Source: an uncultured bacterium
Lineage (GTDB): Bacteria > Bacillota > Clostridia > Oscillospirales > Ruminococcaceae
Assembly (NCBI GenBank): GCA_905215965.1
Contig: CAJMSD010000003.1
Span: forward strand, 161,355 to 225,354
Direction: 5' to 3'
Length of the DNA stretch: 64,000 nucleotides
Of this stretch, positions 53,266 through 61,416 are shown one piece after another (the stretch's first letter is position 1; each line of letters begins with the position of its first letter). Under the pieces are notes generated by a model. It ran no database searches. It was not told the origin of the DNA and saw nothing but the letters and a program-made list of their open reading frames with translations. Position numbers and translations under genes: made by a program.

Positions 53266-53807
53266 TACGAAAAGCGCCCTGATGTAAAAATAGAAATATA
53301 CATGCAAGAGGTTTCCAATTCTCGTTATCTACGCAGAAAAAGGCTGTCTTGACAAAACGACTGCAGCCGTACTCCATGCCGGACACCGGATACCGCTGCA
53401 GGAGATCCGACGGTCGGTTACTATATCTCACAGCCTTAACCGGCTTGCCTGCTGTATAGTATAACGCAGACTAAGTATTATAATAATACTGTTTAGCAAA
53501 GCACAAAATATGATAATCACACAGACAATGTAATTAAACGAAAATCCTCTGATCACATATCGTTTTACTAAAAGGAATGAATTACAGCAAAAATTATCAA
53601 ACATATTATTGATAAAACAAAAGTTTCTTGATTCGATTTATCATTTCACAATACTCCATTACTTTTAAGGATAATAGTTTATCTTTCAATCCATCATTCC
53701 GGTCACTATAGAGCTGTGAGTATCCTCAGCCACGTTAATTTTCTTCTGATATCTAACGGGAATTAAATCTTCAACTACTTCATACATAATCTCAACAAAC
53801 TTGATTG
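53266..53807. other. Degenerate AT-rich stretch with gene debris
   Basis: No convincing gene. On the - strand, short protein-like frames interrupted by stops occur: a 58-codon frame (53604-53428) with one hydrophobic helix, and pieces around 53630-53790 that shift frame near 53700. These look like remains of genes lost at the edge of the toxin-cassette region. Confidence 0.4.
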
Positions 53808-54257
53808 TTACTCATCAGTGCAATAATACCCAATTATTTTTGATTCTGAAAACTTTTCAAATAGATGAATTTGCTTGCGCTGGTCTTCTTGCGTATAAGC
53901 AGATAGCTGTGTTATATTTAACGGATAATTTGATGACCATGCTTCGATTACTATTCCATTCTTTATTCTTATCGCCCAGTAGACATTTGCACTCAAATTT
54001 TCTTTACCATAGAGCAATGTATCTTGTTCAAATAAATCACCGGCATATGATTTATATTGTGCAAAGTCATGGCTTTCTCCCAAAACAACATATATGCCGC
54101 TTTCTGAAACATCAATGAAATCCTCAAGTTTGATTATATTCGTAAAGTAGGTATAGTGTGTCTTGGCACTTGAATTAGCTGCATTAACACAATCAACTAT
54201 CTGATGCTGATTGACCAATACCACAACTGCAAGACATAGGATTGAGGCTAACAACAA
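53808..54257 (-). CDS. Membrane-anchored orphan protein, possible immunity remnant
   Basis: The 149-residue frame opens with a TTG and no RBS, and the frame is open only six codons further back. One transmembrane helix (residues 1-16) lacks the usual preceding Met and basic residues, so the 5' end is probably lost. The remaining 130 residues (with YAGDLFEQDTLLYGKENL) have no recognised family. Just upstream a 25-codon start-like fragment (54325-54249, MTYEEVIEKVKACGKV) looks like the beginning of a different gene. It lies where an immunity gene of cassette D would be expected. Confidence 0.45.
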   Translation of the reverse strand: MLLASILCLAVVVLVNQHQIVDCVNAANSSAKTHYTYFTNIIKLEDFIDVSESGIYVVLGESHDFAQYKSYAGDLFEQDTLLYGKENLSANVYWAIRIKNGIVIEAWSSNYPLNITQLSAYTQEDQRKQIHLFEKFSESKIIGYYCTDE

Positions 54258-54314
54258 GCAGATGTTTCAAGGACTGTCACCTTTCCACATGCTTTTACTT
54301 TTTCTATAACCTCT

Positions 54315-54680
54315 TCATATGTCATTTTTTAACACCCTTTTTCTAAAGTTTACTATCTTACGTTCTTTTGTATGAGCTACTGATATGCATATTACTATTA
54401 TGGATAAAATACCGTTCTTGCCAACAAGTACATCGCCGGCTTTAAGACTGCCTGCTAATGTCCAGCCAAACTTATTTACATAGAATGGATGTGACGGCGT
54501 AGCAGATATAGTTTCACCATTTACACCAATATGGATAAGTTCATCAGTTTCATTGACGTAAGTTTCAGTTACAGTTTTAATTACAAACTCACCAGTCAAC
54601 TCATTTTCTGAAAAAACCTTATCGCCAACCTGAATTTCTTCAATAGGCTTTTGTCCGTCCTCGGTAGTGACAAGTGTGCC
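54315..54680 (-). pseudogene. Cassette D: truncated Hint pretoxin domain
   Basis: From 54680 the - strand encodes GTLVTTEDGQKPIEEIQVGD and the next part of a pretoxin Hint domain up to GSLKAGDVLV. It then leaves the family and stops at 54315. The catalytic Cys block in front (CFVA in cassette B) is replaced by the hairpin element at 54686-54723. The second half of Hint and any toxin tip are missing. No start codon precedes it within the frame. It is a broken copy of the modules at 55.8-59.1 kb. Confidence 0.75.
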
Positions 54681-54685
54681 TATGA

Positions 54686-54723
54686 GATTCAGAACAGCAA
54701 TTCAAAAATTGCTGTTCTGAATC
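54686..54723. repeat. 38-bp hairpin element at cassette border (copy 1)
   Basis: GATTCAGAACAGCAATT (54686-54702) and AATTGCTGTTCTGAATC (54707-54723) form a perfect 17-bp stem with a 4-base loop. It lies 33 bases after the stop of the upstream gene and directly before the Hint fragment. No T tract follows on the - strand. Confidence 0.85.
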
Positions 54724-54756
54724 ATATAATAATATCACTTCTTTAGCATAAGATAC

Positions 54757-55299
54757 CTAATCAGATATTCTAAAATCGTACTCTTTAGGAGATTCTACTC
54801 CAATAGTAATAAAACGATATTTTCCATATAACCCCATTGCTTCTTTTCCTATCCACCAGCCACTATAGCATTGAAATTGTTTTCTAATACTTTTCCGTAA
54901 AGCATTAAAAAGATTCCTTGAACAATTACTGTTAGACATTGTTGCTATTTGACTATGAATTAAACAATTCTCCTTGTGATAAATACCACCTGGCGAAAAA
55001 ACAATTGAATCCATATTAAATGATTGGTAAACAGATTTAACACTTTCTCCTCCTCTTAATTGTATTTCTTCTACATTAATTTTTATATTTGTATTTGCAA
55101 CCGAATAATTATCCATGCAATGAGATTTATACTTATAACATCCTAAATCAGGTATTTTTTCAATTGAACTATAAATAAGCATACTCTCTTTTGAATGATT
55201 ACCTATTTTTACAAAGTTTAATTCAGTGTTCAGTTGCAGAAAAACATCAATCATATCCTGTTTTGTTGCAAAGAACAAAATACGTCTATTTTCGCTCAT
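54757..55299 (-). CDS. Candidate immunity protein (second of cassette C)
   Basis: The start is set at 55299 after AGGATGG, giving 180 residues. Upstream in-frame starts at 55332 and 55308 lack a better RBS. The protein is soluble with several Cys and basic residues and has no recognised motif. It is separated by a short gap from the preceding candidate immunity gene, in a place where polymorphic-toxin loci carry immunity genes. It may be an orphan immunity gene from a lost cassette. Confidence 0.6.
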   Translation of the reverse strand: MSENRRILFFATKQDMIDVFLQLNTELNFVKIGNHSKESMLIYSSIEKIPDLGCYKYKSHCMDNYSVANTNIKINVEEIQLRGGESVKSVYQSFNMDSIVFSPGGIYHKENCLIHSQIATMSNSNCSRNLFNALRKSIRKQFQCYSGWWIGKEAMGLYGKYRFITIGVESPKEYDFRISD

Positions 55300-55349
55300 A
55301 ACAACCATCCTATTCAATCCCAAGCCAATCAAATGATATTATAGCTTTC

Positions 55350-55793
55350 TCAAGCAGTTTCATCATCAAAAATTGTTATTATTTTTCCAATATCGTCATC
55401 AAAAGCAAAAAGTGAAAAACCAGTAATATCGTTGACATCAAAATTCTCATCCGAAAATTCAAACTCATCACTGTATTCATACAAAACACATAACTCAAAA
55501 ACATCCAAACCATTTATAGTAGTGAATTTTTTCATCTCAAATTGCTTAGATAGCTTTATTGCATTGGGATATAATGATAAATCATATAAAACAAATTTAT
55601 TTTTACATTTGGAACACTCAGCTAAAGCTGTAGGATGTTCATCAATATAAACATGAAACTTATGGCAACCGCATGGACAAGCAATTTGATAAACAAATGA
55701 ATACTCGCTTGAATACAATTCCGAAAGTTCAATAAACTCATTCTCGCTATCGATTTCAATACAATAATCTTTAATATGTCCTGGTGCTATCAT
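55350..55793 (-). CDS. Candidate immunity protein of cassette C, with Cys cluster
   Basis: The 147-residue protein starts after AGGAGG, 11 bases after the cassette C toxin stop. A likely zinc site is formed by CPCGCHKF and CSKCKNKF (residues about 38-65). The C-terminus is very acidic (FEFSDENFDVNDI), common in immunity proteins that mask basic nuclease toxins. No named family is recognised. Immunity is inferred from position and composition. Confidence 0.6.
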   Translation of the reverse strand: MIAPGHIKDYCIEIDSENEFIELSELYSSEYSFVYQIACPCGCHKFHVYIDEHPTALAECSKCKNKFVLYDLSLYPNAIKLSKQFEMKKFTTINGLDVFELCVLYEYSDEFEFSDENFDVNDITGFSLFAFDDDIGKIITIFDDETA

Positions 55794-55804
55794 ATAAAAT
55801 CCTC

Positions 55805-56479
55805 CTAATACTCAAATATTAAAGATACTACTGCATCTGGATCTGCATTACAAATCTCTAAAAAAGCTTCGATTTCCCTCTGAACTTCTTCCGGATCATT
55901 CGGATTTGAAACATAGTTGGTGTTATACCTAGTTCCGTCAATAACATATGATGCATCCGGTCTTCTGTGCTTTCCTTGCGAATCTAATACATAATTTCCG
56001 TTAGCATCTACTTGCCATTTATTTTTTCTTATGCTATCTTTAGCTGCACCATTTGCAAATGCATTATCCAATTCGTCTTCAATCGCATTATTATGCTTTT
56101 CGTTCTTTTTAGTATGTGCCGCTCCCCAATCTGTTCGGCACTCATTATGTACCAGCACCCCACACTCACCAACAAAGTAAGTATGGAAATCCTCAACCTC
56201 AAAATTATAAACCTTGATAGGTGATTCAAGAATTTCGTGCTGAACCCATTCAACTGTAACAAGCTCACCATTTGAAAGTACAAGCACATCGCCGGATTTA
56301 AGACTGCCTGCTAATGTCCAACCAAATTTGTTTACATAGAACGGATGTGACGGTGTAGCAGAAATGATTTCGCCGTTGATATGAATATGAACAAGCTCAT
56401 CAGTTTCGTTAACATAGGTTTCGGTTACGGTTTTTACTGCAACTTCACCTGTTGTTTCGTCCTCAGGAGTGAAAAACAT
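55805..56479 (-). CDS. Cassette C: Hint pretoxin domain with nuclease-like toxin tip
   Basis: The 224-residue frame has an ATG at 56479 but no evident RBS. Its first residues are fused behind the hairpin element, and the N-terminal Hint block with the catalytic Cys is missing. The Hint part runs to the typical end FVGECGVLVHN (residue about 111), after which autoproteolysis would release the toxin. The 113-residue tip resembles PD-(D/E)xK-like toxin domains (GKHRRPDASYVIDGTRYNTNYV). The usual acidic residue in the second motif appears replaced by Asn, so activity is uncertain. It is followed by candidate immunity genes. Confidence 0.7.
   Translation of the reverse strand: MFFTPEDETTGEVAVKTVTETYVNETDELVHIHINGEIISATPSHPFYVNKFGWTLAGSLKSGDVLVLSNGELVTVEWVQHEILESPIKVYNFEVEDFHTYFVGECGVLVHNECRTDWGAAHTKKNEKHNNAIEDELDNAFANGAAKDSIRKNKWQVDANGNYVLDSQGKHRRPDASYVIDGTRYNTNYVSNPNDPEEVQREIEAFLEICNADPDAVVSLIFEY
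56331..56449 (-). repeat. 119-bp tract identical in cassettes B and C (copy in C)
   Basis: Bases 56331-56449 are identical to 57612-57730, whereas the flanking Hint sequences differ at many third positions. Confidence 0.9.
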
Positions 56480-56487
56480 GCATGTGA

Positions 56488-56525
56488 GATTTAGAACAGC
56501 AATTTAAAAATTGCTATTCCAAATC
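56488..56525. repeat. 38-bp hairpin element at cassette border (copy 2)
   Basis: 33 of 38 bases match copy 1 at 54686-54723, with 15 of 17 stem pairs kept. It lies 46 bases after the cassette B immunity gene and 8 bases before the cassette C frame. Confidence 0.8.
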
Positions 56526-56571
56526 TTATCAAACTACGGTATCGTTCTATAAATTTCCGTCCATTAAAATT

Positions 56572-57063
56572 TTATTTAAGTGTATATTCACTATTATAAA
56601 TCATATCAACAAGTTCATCACTAATATACATTTTTTGTGAATACCCACTTACTTTTTGATACGGAACATTTTTCTTTATCCACCTAACAAGTTTGTTATA
56701 CTCCTTGTTGATAAAGATTCTGTCGGCATTTTTATCATAAAAATCATATGATGTCAACCAAATTCTTCCGCATCTAACAGATTTATCAGAATGTTTAATA
56801 TGTGGAATCCAATACTCAATTACAGGATTATACGATTTGTCGATACGGAATTTATTTACATCTTTTATTTGCTTCAAATTAATTTTTCCAAACGATTTCA
56901 TATATAAACAAACACTATATTCGTTATTAATTTTTTCTTTTTCAAGTTTATATAAAATATCAAAAGAACCGTCTGGTAAAAATAAATATCCCTCAGTGTC
57001 CAAGAAATCAACAAAATTACGTTTGATTTTGTCATCCATATAAAAATTGATTTGTTTTCCCAT
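56572..57063 (-). CDS. Candidate immunity protein of cassette B
   Basis: The start is set at 57063 after AAGGTGA. An in-frame GTG at 57072 is less likely. The 163-residue protein is soluble, Lys/Asp/Tyr-rich, with no recognised motif. It begins 10 bases after the stop of the cassette B toxin, the usual arrangement for an immunity gene. It is AT-rich compared with the surface-protein genes, as is the whole cassette array. Confidence 0.65.
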   Translation of the reverse strand: MGKQINFYMDDKIKRNFVDFLDTEGYLFLPDGSFDILYKLEKEKINNEYSVCLYMKSFGKINLKQIKDVNKFRIDKSYNPVIEYWIPHIKHSDKSVRCGRIWLTSYDFYDKNADRIFINKEYNKLVRWIKKNVPYQKVSGYSQKMYISDELVDMIYNSEYTLK

Positions 57064-57073
57064 AACGATCACC

Positions 57074-57829
57074 TTAATACGTGTATATTATAGGTCCAAT
57101 ATCGCTGTTATATGGTATGAAATAAATTGGTGCACCATTATATTGAGAAGAATTCATTATATCCTCTATAGCTTTTGATTCCCTTGAGACAGGCAAACCA
57201 TTTTTATTCACCTTTCCAACCTGATATATCGCAACTATCTCGTCACCATCATATTCCACAACATCAGCAAAGCGCTTGCTTTTATAGCCACTATACCCCA
57301 CACTTGGTGTAAACATATCCTCTGTTTTTACTGTATTTCCACGGCTATCAATTGAGTTCTTAATCTCATCGGTTTTGGACCTATGCGCTTCTCCTCCATT
57401 CCTGCCATTAGGACTTGGACAATCATTATGTACAAGTACAGAAGATTCGCCCACAAAGTAAGTATGAAAATCCTCAACCTCAAAGTTATAAACCTTTATA
57501 GGTGATTCAAGTATCTCGTGCTGAACCCACTCGACAATAACAAGTTCACCGTTTGAAAGTACAAGTACATCGCCGGCTTTAAGACTGCCTGCTAATGTCC
57601 AACCGAACTTATTTACATAGAACGGATGTGACGGTGTAGCAGAAATGATTTCGCCGTTGATATGAATATGAACAAGCTCATCAGTTTCGTTAACATAGGT
57701 TTCGGTTACGGTTTTTACTGCAACTTCACCAGTCAACTCATTTTCTGAGAGAACTCTATCACCAACCTGAATTTCTTCAATAGGTTTTTGTCCGTCCTCG
57801 GTAGTTACAAGAGTACCCGCAACAAAGCA
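57074..57829 (-). CDS. Cassette B: complete Hint domain with REase-like toxin tip
   Basis: This copy keeps the start of the Hint domain: the Cys of CFVAGTLVTTEDGQ is at 57829-57827. The frame meets a stop (TAA) about ten codons further upstream and there is no start codon, so the N-terminal delivery part is absent. Hint ends with FVGESSVLVHN. The 110-residue tip has RFADVVEYDGDEIVAIYQVGK, read as a possible PD-(D/E)xK nuclease core (Asp, then Gln-x-Lys). It is followed by its candidate immunity gene 10 bases later. Expression alone is doubtful, and it fits a donor module. Confidence 0.75.
   Translation of the reverse strand, partial: CFVAGTLVTTEDGQKPIEEIQVGDRVLSENELTGEVAVKTVTETYVNETDELVHIHINGEIISATPSHPFYVNKFGWTLAGSLKAGDVLVLSNGELVIVEWVQHEILESPIKVYNFEVEDFHTYFVGESSVLVHNDCPSPNGRNGGEAHRSKTDEIKNSIDSRGNTVKTEDMFTPSVGYSGYKSKRFADVVEYDGDEIVAIYQVGKVNKNGLPVSRESKAIEDIMNSSQYNGAPIYFIPYNSDIGPIIYTY
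57612..57730 (-). repeat. 119-bp tract identical in cassettes B and C (copy in B)
   Basis: Identical to 56331-56449. The tract encodes the Hint segment from about TVTETYVNETDE to HPFYVN. Confidence 0.9.
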
Positions 57830-57862
57830 ATACGAAGTGCCAAAGTAACATTATCTTATGTT

Positions 57863-58393
57863 TTATAATAATTCATCAAACGCATCGCCATAACTATTAA
57901 AATCAGGATTTTCGTCCCAGTAAAAGAAACCGCCATCATATTTTATTAAATGTTCAAGAAATTCCGTAAAACTTCTTGCTACAATTTTGCAATCTCCTAT
58001 ACTGCCATGAGTATATTCAAAACTTTCATAGCATCTGCCTAACCTATTTTTATCAAAGTCTATCGTGATATAATTACCGTCATAACAATCAGCAATTACA
58101 TACCATGATGACGTTATTTCTATCACCTTATCAATACACAAGCCAGCATTAATTACTTTTGCAGATGGCAAAATTTTTTCTACAGGAAGAATATTAATAG
58201 GAAATCCACCATTATCTTCACCGTAGTCTCCTATATAACAATCAACACCATTACAGAGACCATAAAATTTTATAACATCATCAGGAATTTTATGTCCATT
58301 TTCAACCAATGGTAAATTTTTATTTAAACTTTTCTGCCTGACATTAAAGTTGTTGCTTTTTTTCATAAAATCTAAAATATCTGAAATCTCCAT
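57863..58393 (-). CDS. SUKH (SMI1/KNR4) family immunity protein of cassette A
   Basis: The start is set at 58393, giving 176 residues. The longer frame to 58462 overlaps the toxin gene. SUKH features are the N-terminal helix, IPDDVIKFYGLCNG and the later GNYITIDFDK strand. SUKH proteins are the most common immunity family beside nuclease-type polymorphic toxins. The gene starts 28 bases after the toxin stop, so it should protect against the HNH-like tip of cassette A. Confidence 0.85.
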   Translation of the reverse strand: MEISDILDFMKKSNNFNVRQKSLNKNLPLVENGHKIPDDVIKFYGLCNGVDCYIGDYGEDNGGFPINILPVEKILPSAKVINAGLCIDKVIEITSSWYVIADCYDGNYITIDFDKNRLGRCYESFEYTHGSIGDCKIVARSFTEFLEHLIKYDGGFFYWDENPDFNSYGDAFDELL

Positions 58394-58421
58394 AAATACT
58401 CGCCTTCTAAAACAATCCACA

Positions 58422-59135
58422 CTATGACATCTTATCCAAAAGGAATAAATCAAACAATTCATAATACTCGTTTCTTGTATTTACTGGTACACCTGCTGCA
58501 TCAAACATTTTTTCAGATAGCTCTCTGATTTCATTACTTGATACATTTTTCCAATCAACTGGATTTGCTCCAAATTTTTCTGCTTTCCATGTATTATAAA
58601 CACCTTTTGTTTTGCCGTGATTTGTTTCGGATAATAATATTGTTGGAGCATTTCTTTTTGTATAACCTGGAATATTTTCAGATGCCCATTTATCCATAAC
58701 GCCATGATGTTTTTCAAAGTCTGGAGTCGGATACTTATTATTGTTATATGGAACTATGTCGTATTCATTATACTGAGTCGAGTTAGAATTATTCGTGGAT
58801 GTACATTTCTTACCATTATGAACAAGAATACCGCTCTCACCAACGAAGTAAGTGTGGAAATCTTCGACTTCAAAGTTATAAACCTTAATTGGGTTTTCAA
58901 GTATCTCGTGGTCAATCCACTCGACTGTTACTAATTCTCCGTTTGAGAGAACAAGAACATCTCCCGCACGTAAAGCACGAGCTGTAGTCCAGCCAAATTT
59001 GTAAACATAAAATGGGTGTGTACCTGTCGCGACTATCTCCTCTCCATTTACATGGATATGATAGAATTCGTCGGTTTCACTTACAGAAGTAGCATATACT
59101 TCTATAATTGCTACCTCATTAAATATATTATACAT
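58422..59135 (-). CDS. Cassette A: Hint pretoxin with HNH-type toxin tip
   Basis: The 237-residue frame has an ATG at 59135 that lies inside the promoter spacer. No other start codon exists before the toxin, so translation is doubtful or uses a rare start. The Hint part is a diverged relative of cassettes B-D and lacks the first block with the Cys. It ends with FVGESGILVHN (residue about 107). The tip contains EKHHGVMDKWASENIPGY and later DAAGVPVNTRNEYYELF, the pattern of SHH-type HNH/endonuclease VII toxins. The SUKH immunity gene follows. Confidence 0.75.
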   Translation of the reverse strand: MYNIFNEVAIIEVYATSVSETDEFYHIHVNGEEIVATGTHPFYVYKFGWTTARALRAGDVLVLSNGELVTVEWIDHEILENPIKVYNFEVEDFHTYFVGESGILVHNGKKCTSTNNSNSTQYNEYDIVPYNNNKYPTPDFEKHHGVMDKWASENIPGYTKRNAPTILLSETNHGKTKGVYNTWKAEKFGANPVDWKNVSSNEIRELSEKMFDAAGVPVNTRNEYYELFDLFLLDKMS

Positions 59136-59154
59136 ATTTTTCTTGCTTTGTCAA
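59127..59154 (-). promoter_or_regulatory. Promoter over the start of cassette A
   Basis: On the - strand TTGACA (59154-59149), a 16-base spacer and TATAAT (59132-59127). The only ATG of the cassette A frame (59135-59133) lies between the boxes, so transcripts would start after it. Confidence 0.7.
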
Positions 59155-59235
59155 GTGACATTAACATATTTTTACAATTATTTCTGCTTCAGACTCTCAC
59201 CAAACACTTTGACAATCTAATCAAGGAAGTATCTC

Positions 59236-59455
59236 ATAATAGATTGCTTTCCGACTTTTCCTCTACATTTCCAGAATGGTCAGACATAATATCAATATTT
59301 TCATTTGAATCATCAAGTTCCAACTTAACAAGATAAACGCTGCCCAACAGTTCATTATTAAATGAACTGAGACTGATCACGGTAACAGTATTTACTTTTC
59401 TATAAAAATTTTCATGACCTATTCCGATATGTGCTTTGTATCCAAAGTTCTATAT
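59236..59455 (-). pseudogene. C-terminal gene remnant of unknown family
   Basis: From a stop near 59455 to TGA at about 59240 the - strand reads as protein (GYKAHIGIGHENFYRKV, then SSFNNELLGSVYLVKLEL), ending in an acidic tail. No start codon or RBS is present. It lies between the transporter remnants and the toxin cassettes. The rest of 59136-59600 holds nothing recognisable. Confidence 0.45.
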
Positions 59456-59599
59456 ATTGTCTTTTTTATGTAAATGTGCTTCAGTATCAAGTCCTTTTTG
59501 ATTTTTTATTGATGAAGGAGCTTCAAAGTGTTACATTTATATCATAAACACAATTTTACTTATGTAAGTCCAAATACTGAATCCCATTCTAAGTATGCT

Positions 59600-59843
59600 T
59601 CAGAAATAGTACAGTATTATCTGCTGCCAGATTACCATTAAAGCGCAAATAAGTTGGCATAACAAGAGAAAAAAATAATTATCCTTACGAATAACATAGG
59701 TCGTTTCTCCGGCTATAGTTTTGGCTTCCATTTTATTACGAAGCTGTTTATATCTATTGTAGTGCATATACCACAGTATATTCCAAATTGCAAAGCCAAG
59801 TAAAAGAACACTCTCAATAATTAATACAATTTTTCTTTTTCAT
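59600..59843 (-). pseudogene. Frameshifted two-helix membrane protein of the bacteriocin-transporter locus
   Basis: An ATG (59843-59841) overlaps the stop of the ATPase remnant, but its frame stops after nine codons. Shifting frame in the A-rich start gives about 75 codons with two membrane helices (IVLIIESVLLLGFAIWNI, then FFLLLCQLICALMVIW), ending at 59600. Confidence 0.6.
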
Positions 59844-60451
59844 AGTTTAACTATCCTTTCTGCTGATGATAGTAGTCTCTGATCATGTGTTACCATAATA
59901 ATTGTTTTCCCATTTTGATTCAACTGCTGTATAATCTCAATGACATGTTGTGCATTTTCCCAATCTAACGAACCAGTAGGCTCATCTGCAAGAATGATAT
60001 CACATTTTTTAGCATCAATCTTGCCAAAGCAATACGTTGCTGTTCTCCTCCAGACAGCTTATAAACCGCTTGATCTTGTACTCTTTACATTCCCACATTC
60101 TTTAATGCTTGCATTACAGAAATCCCGGTTCTGTATTTCTTATGCACCATTTCCAAATTATTCCGTACGGTCTTATTATCCACAAGACCGTAATTCTGAA
60201 AAGCAAATCCTACCTTCGTCTGAAAAAAAGCTGTTGGGAGTTCTTCTGTTGCTATTGAATGTATAGGAATCCACTTGAATTTCGCCGTATGTAACTTGCT
60301 CTAACCCACCAATCATGTTCAATAATGTCGTTTTTCCGGCACCGCTTTTACCTGTAAAAATTACAAATTGTCCATTTGGTATTTCGAGTTGGAAATCGTT
60401 GAATATCGCCTTGTCATCGAAAATTTTTCTAAGATTATAAATCTTTATCAT
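59840..60451 (-). pseudogene. Decayed ABC transporter ATPase (lactococcin-972 type)
   Basis: The start (MIKIYNLRKIF) and Walker A GKSGAGKTTLLN are intact. The frame is broken near 60230, carries a stop at 60087-60085 and shifts again near 60020. In the other frames the Q-loop region FAFQNYGLVDN, signature LSGGEQQRIALAR, Walker B IILADEPTGSLDW and the H-loop VTHD are all readable. Order and neighbours match the bacteriocin-export ABC transporters of the lactococcin 972 group. It is not functional as it stands. Confidence 0.85.
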
Positions 60452-60476
60452 ATCGCTCTCCCTTTCAAAATCTGTA

Positions 60477-61262
60477 TTATTTTTTTCGGATGAAGTTCAG
60501 ATATAGGACATACAACGAGATAAAACCTATTAACATAATTATTAAACTGCCGAATATAAGATCCTTTGATATGTTCAACTTAAAAATTAACGATATCAAC
60601 CAGGAACATATCGATGAAACAAGCAGAATGGTGAAATTTATCCGTAATGGCATTAACAAAAATTGAACGAAGTTATCACCCAAACAGTACTTCACGGCAA
60701 ATTCGATTTTATGGGAAATGAAATAAAGTTTCGTAATGGTGATAATTGTCATAACTGCAAGTATGACAAGTATAAGCATCAATCCTAAGTATAAAGCCAA
60801 CATATTTTCAATATTAGCTTTATAAATATTGTACATTTCAGCTGCATTATCAATTCTGTACTCCCACTGTTCTACAGCGTCAAAACACGCTTGCAGAACC
60901 GATTCTCTGTAAACTGAAATCCGAACCCATGCGTGTGGCTGTCCTAAATGGAAATCACGCATAAGTATCGGTAAGTGAGCCCTGCTCCGCAGTCTTATCA
61001 GCCATGCCAAATGGATAATTATGCTCTACGACATAGCAAAGTGCATCATGAACTGATTTTACAAGTATTCGTATCAATGTCATCCCCCCACTATCCAGTC
61101 AACTTTATAGCTTCTTTCAGTATTTCTGATTTTTACTTTTTGGCCTATTCGGAATTGTACGTTCAATCAATCCTTTTTCCAGGCCTGAGTCAAATAGTTT
61201 TTTCTGAACGTCGGACGATGGGATAATCCAAAACATTAACAAAATAAACACACCGTAACTCT
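60477..61262 (-). pseudogene. Decayed permease of the lactococcin-972-type transporter
   Basis: The 3' part (60477 to about 60940) is an open frame with four hydrophobic helices and a C-terminal RKK, matching the end of DUF1430-like bacteriocin-associated membrane proteins. Upstream to about 61262 the reading frame changes and is broken by several stops (FWIIPSSDVQKKLF is readable in one frame). It is part of the same dead locus as the ATPase remnant, 26 bases before it. Confidence 0.65.
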
Positions 61263-61283
61263 GATTGTATCAAAATTACGGTG
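61235..61283 (-). terminator. Terminator after the right-edge LRR_5-dockerin gene
   Basis: On the - strand CACCGTAA (61283-61276) pairs with TTACGGTG (61258-61251), followed by TGTTTATTTTGTT. Confidence 0.6.
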
Positions 61284-61416
61284 CGATTTATCAAAAGGCG
61301 CTTATTAAAATTGTAAAAGATGTGCAGTCATACTCTGTGATACTTATTATAAAGCAGAACTGCTGTCATAATATCTCATGTTGCTATGCACTCAATCAAT
61401 TAATATTTTCAAAGTT

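Noticed and set aside
53177..53431. An 84-codon - strand frame after the helicase partner gene
   Set aside because: It overlaps the end of the partner gene in antisense, and has no RBS or family resemblance.
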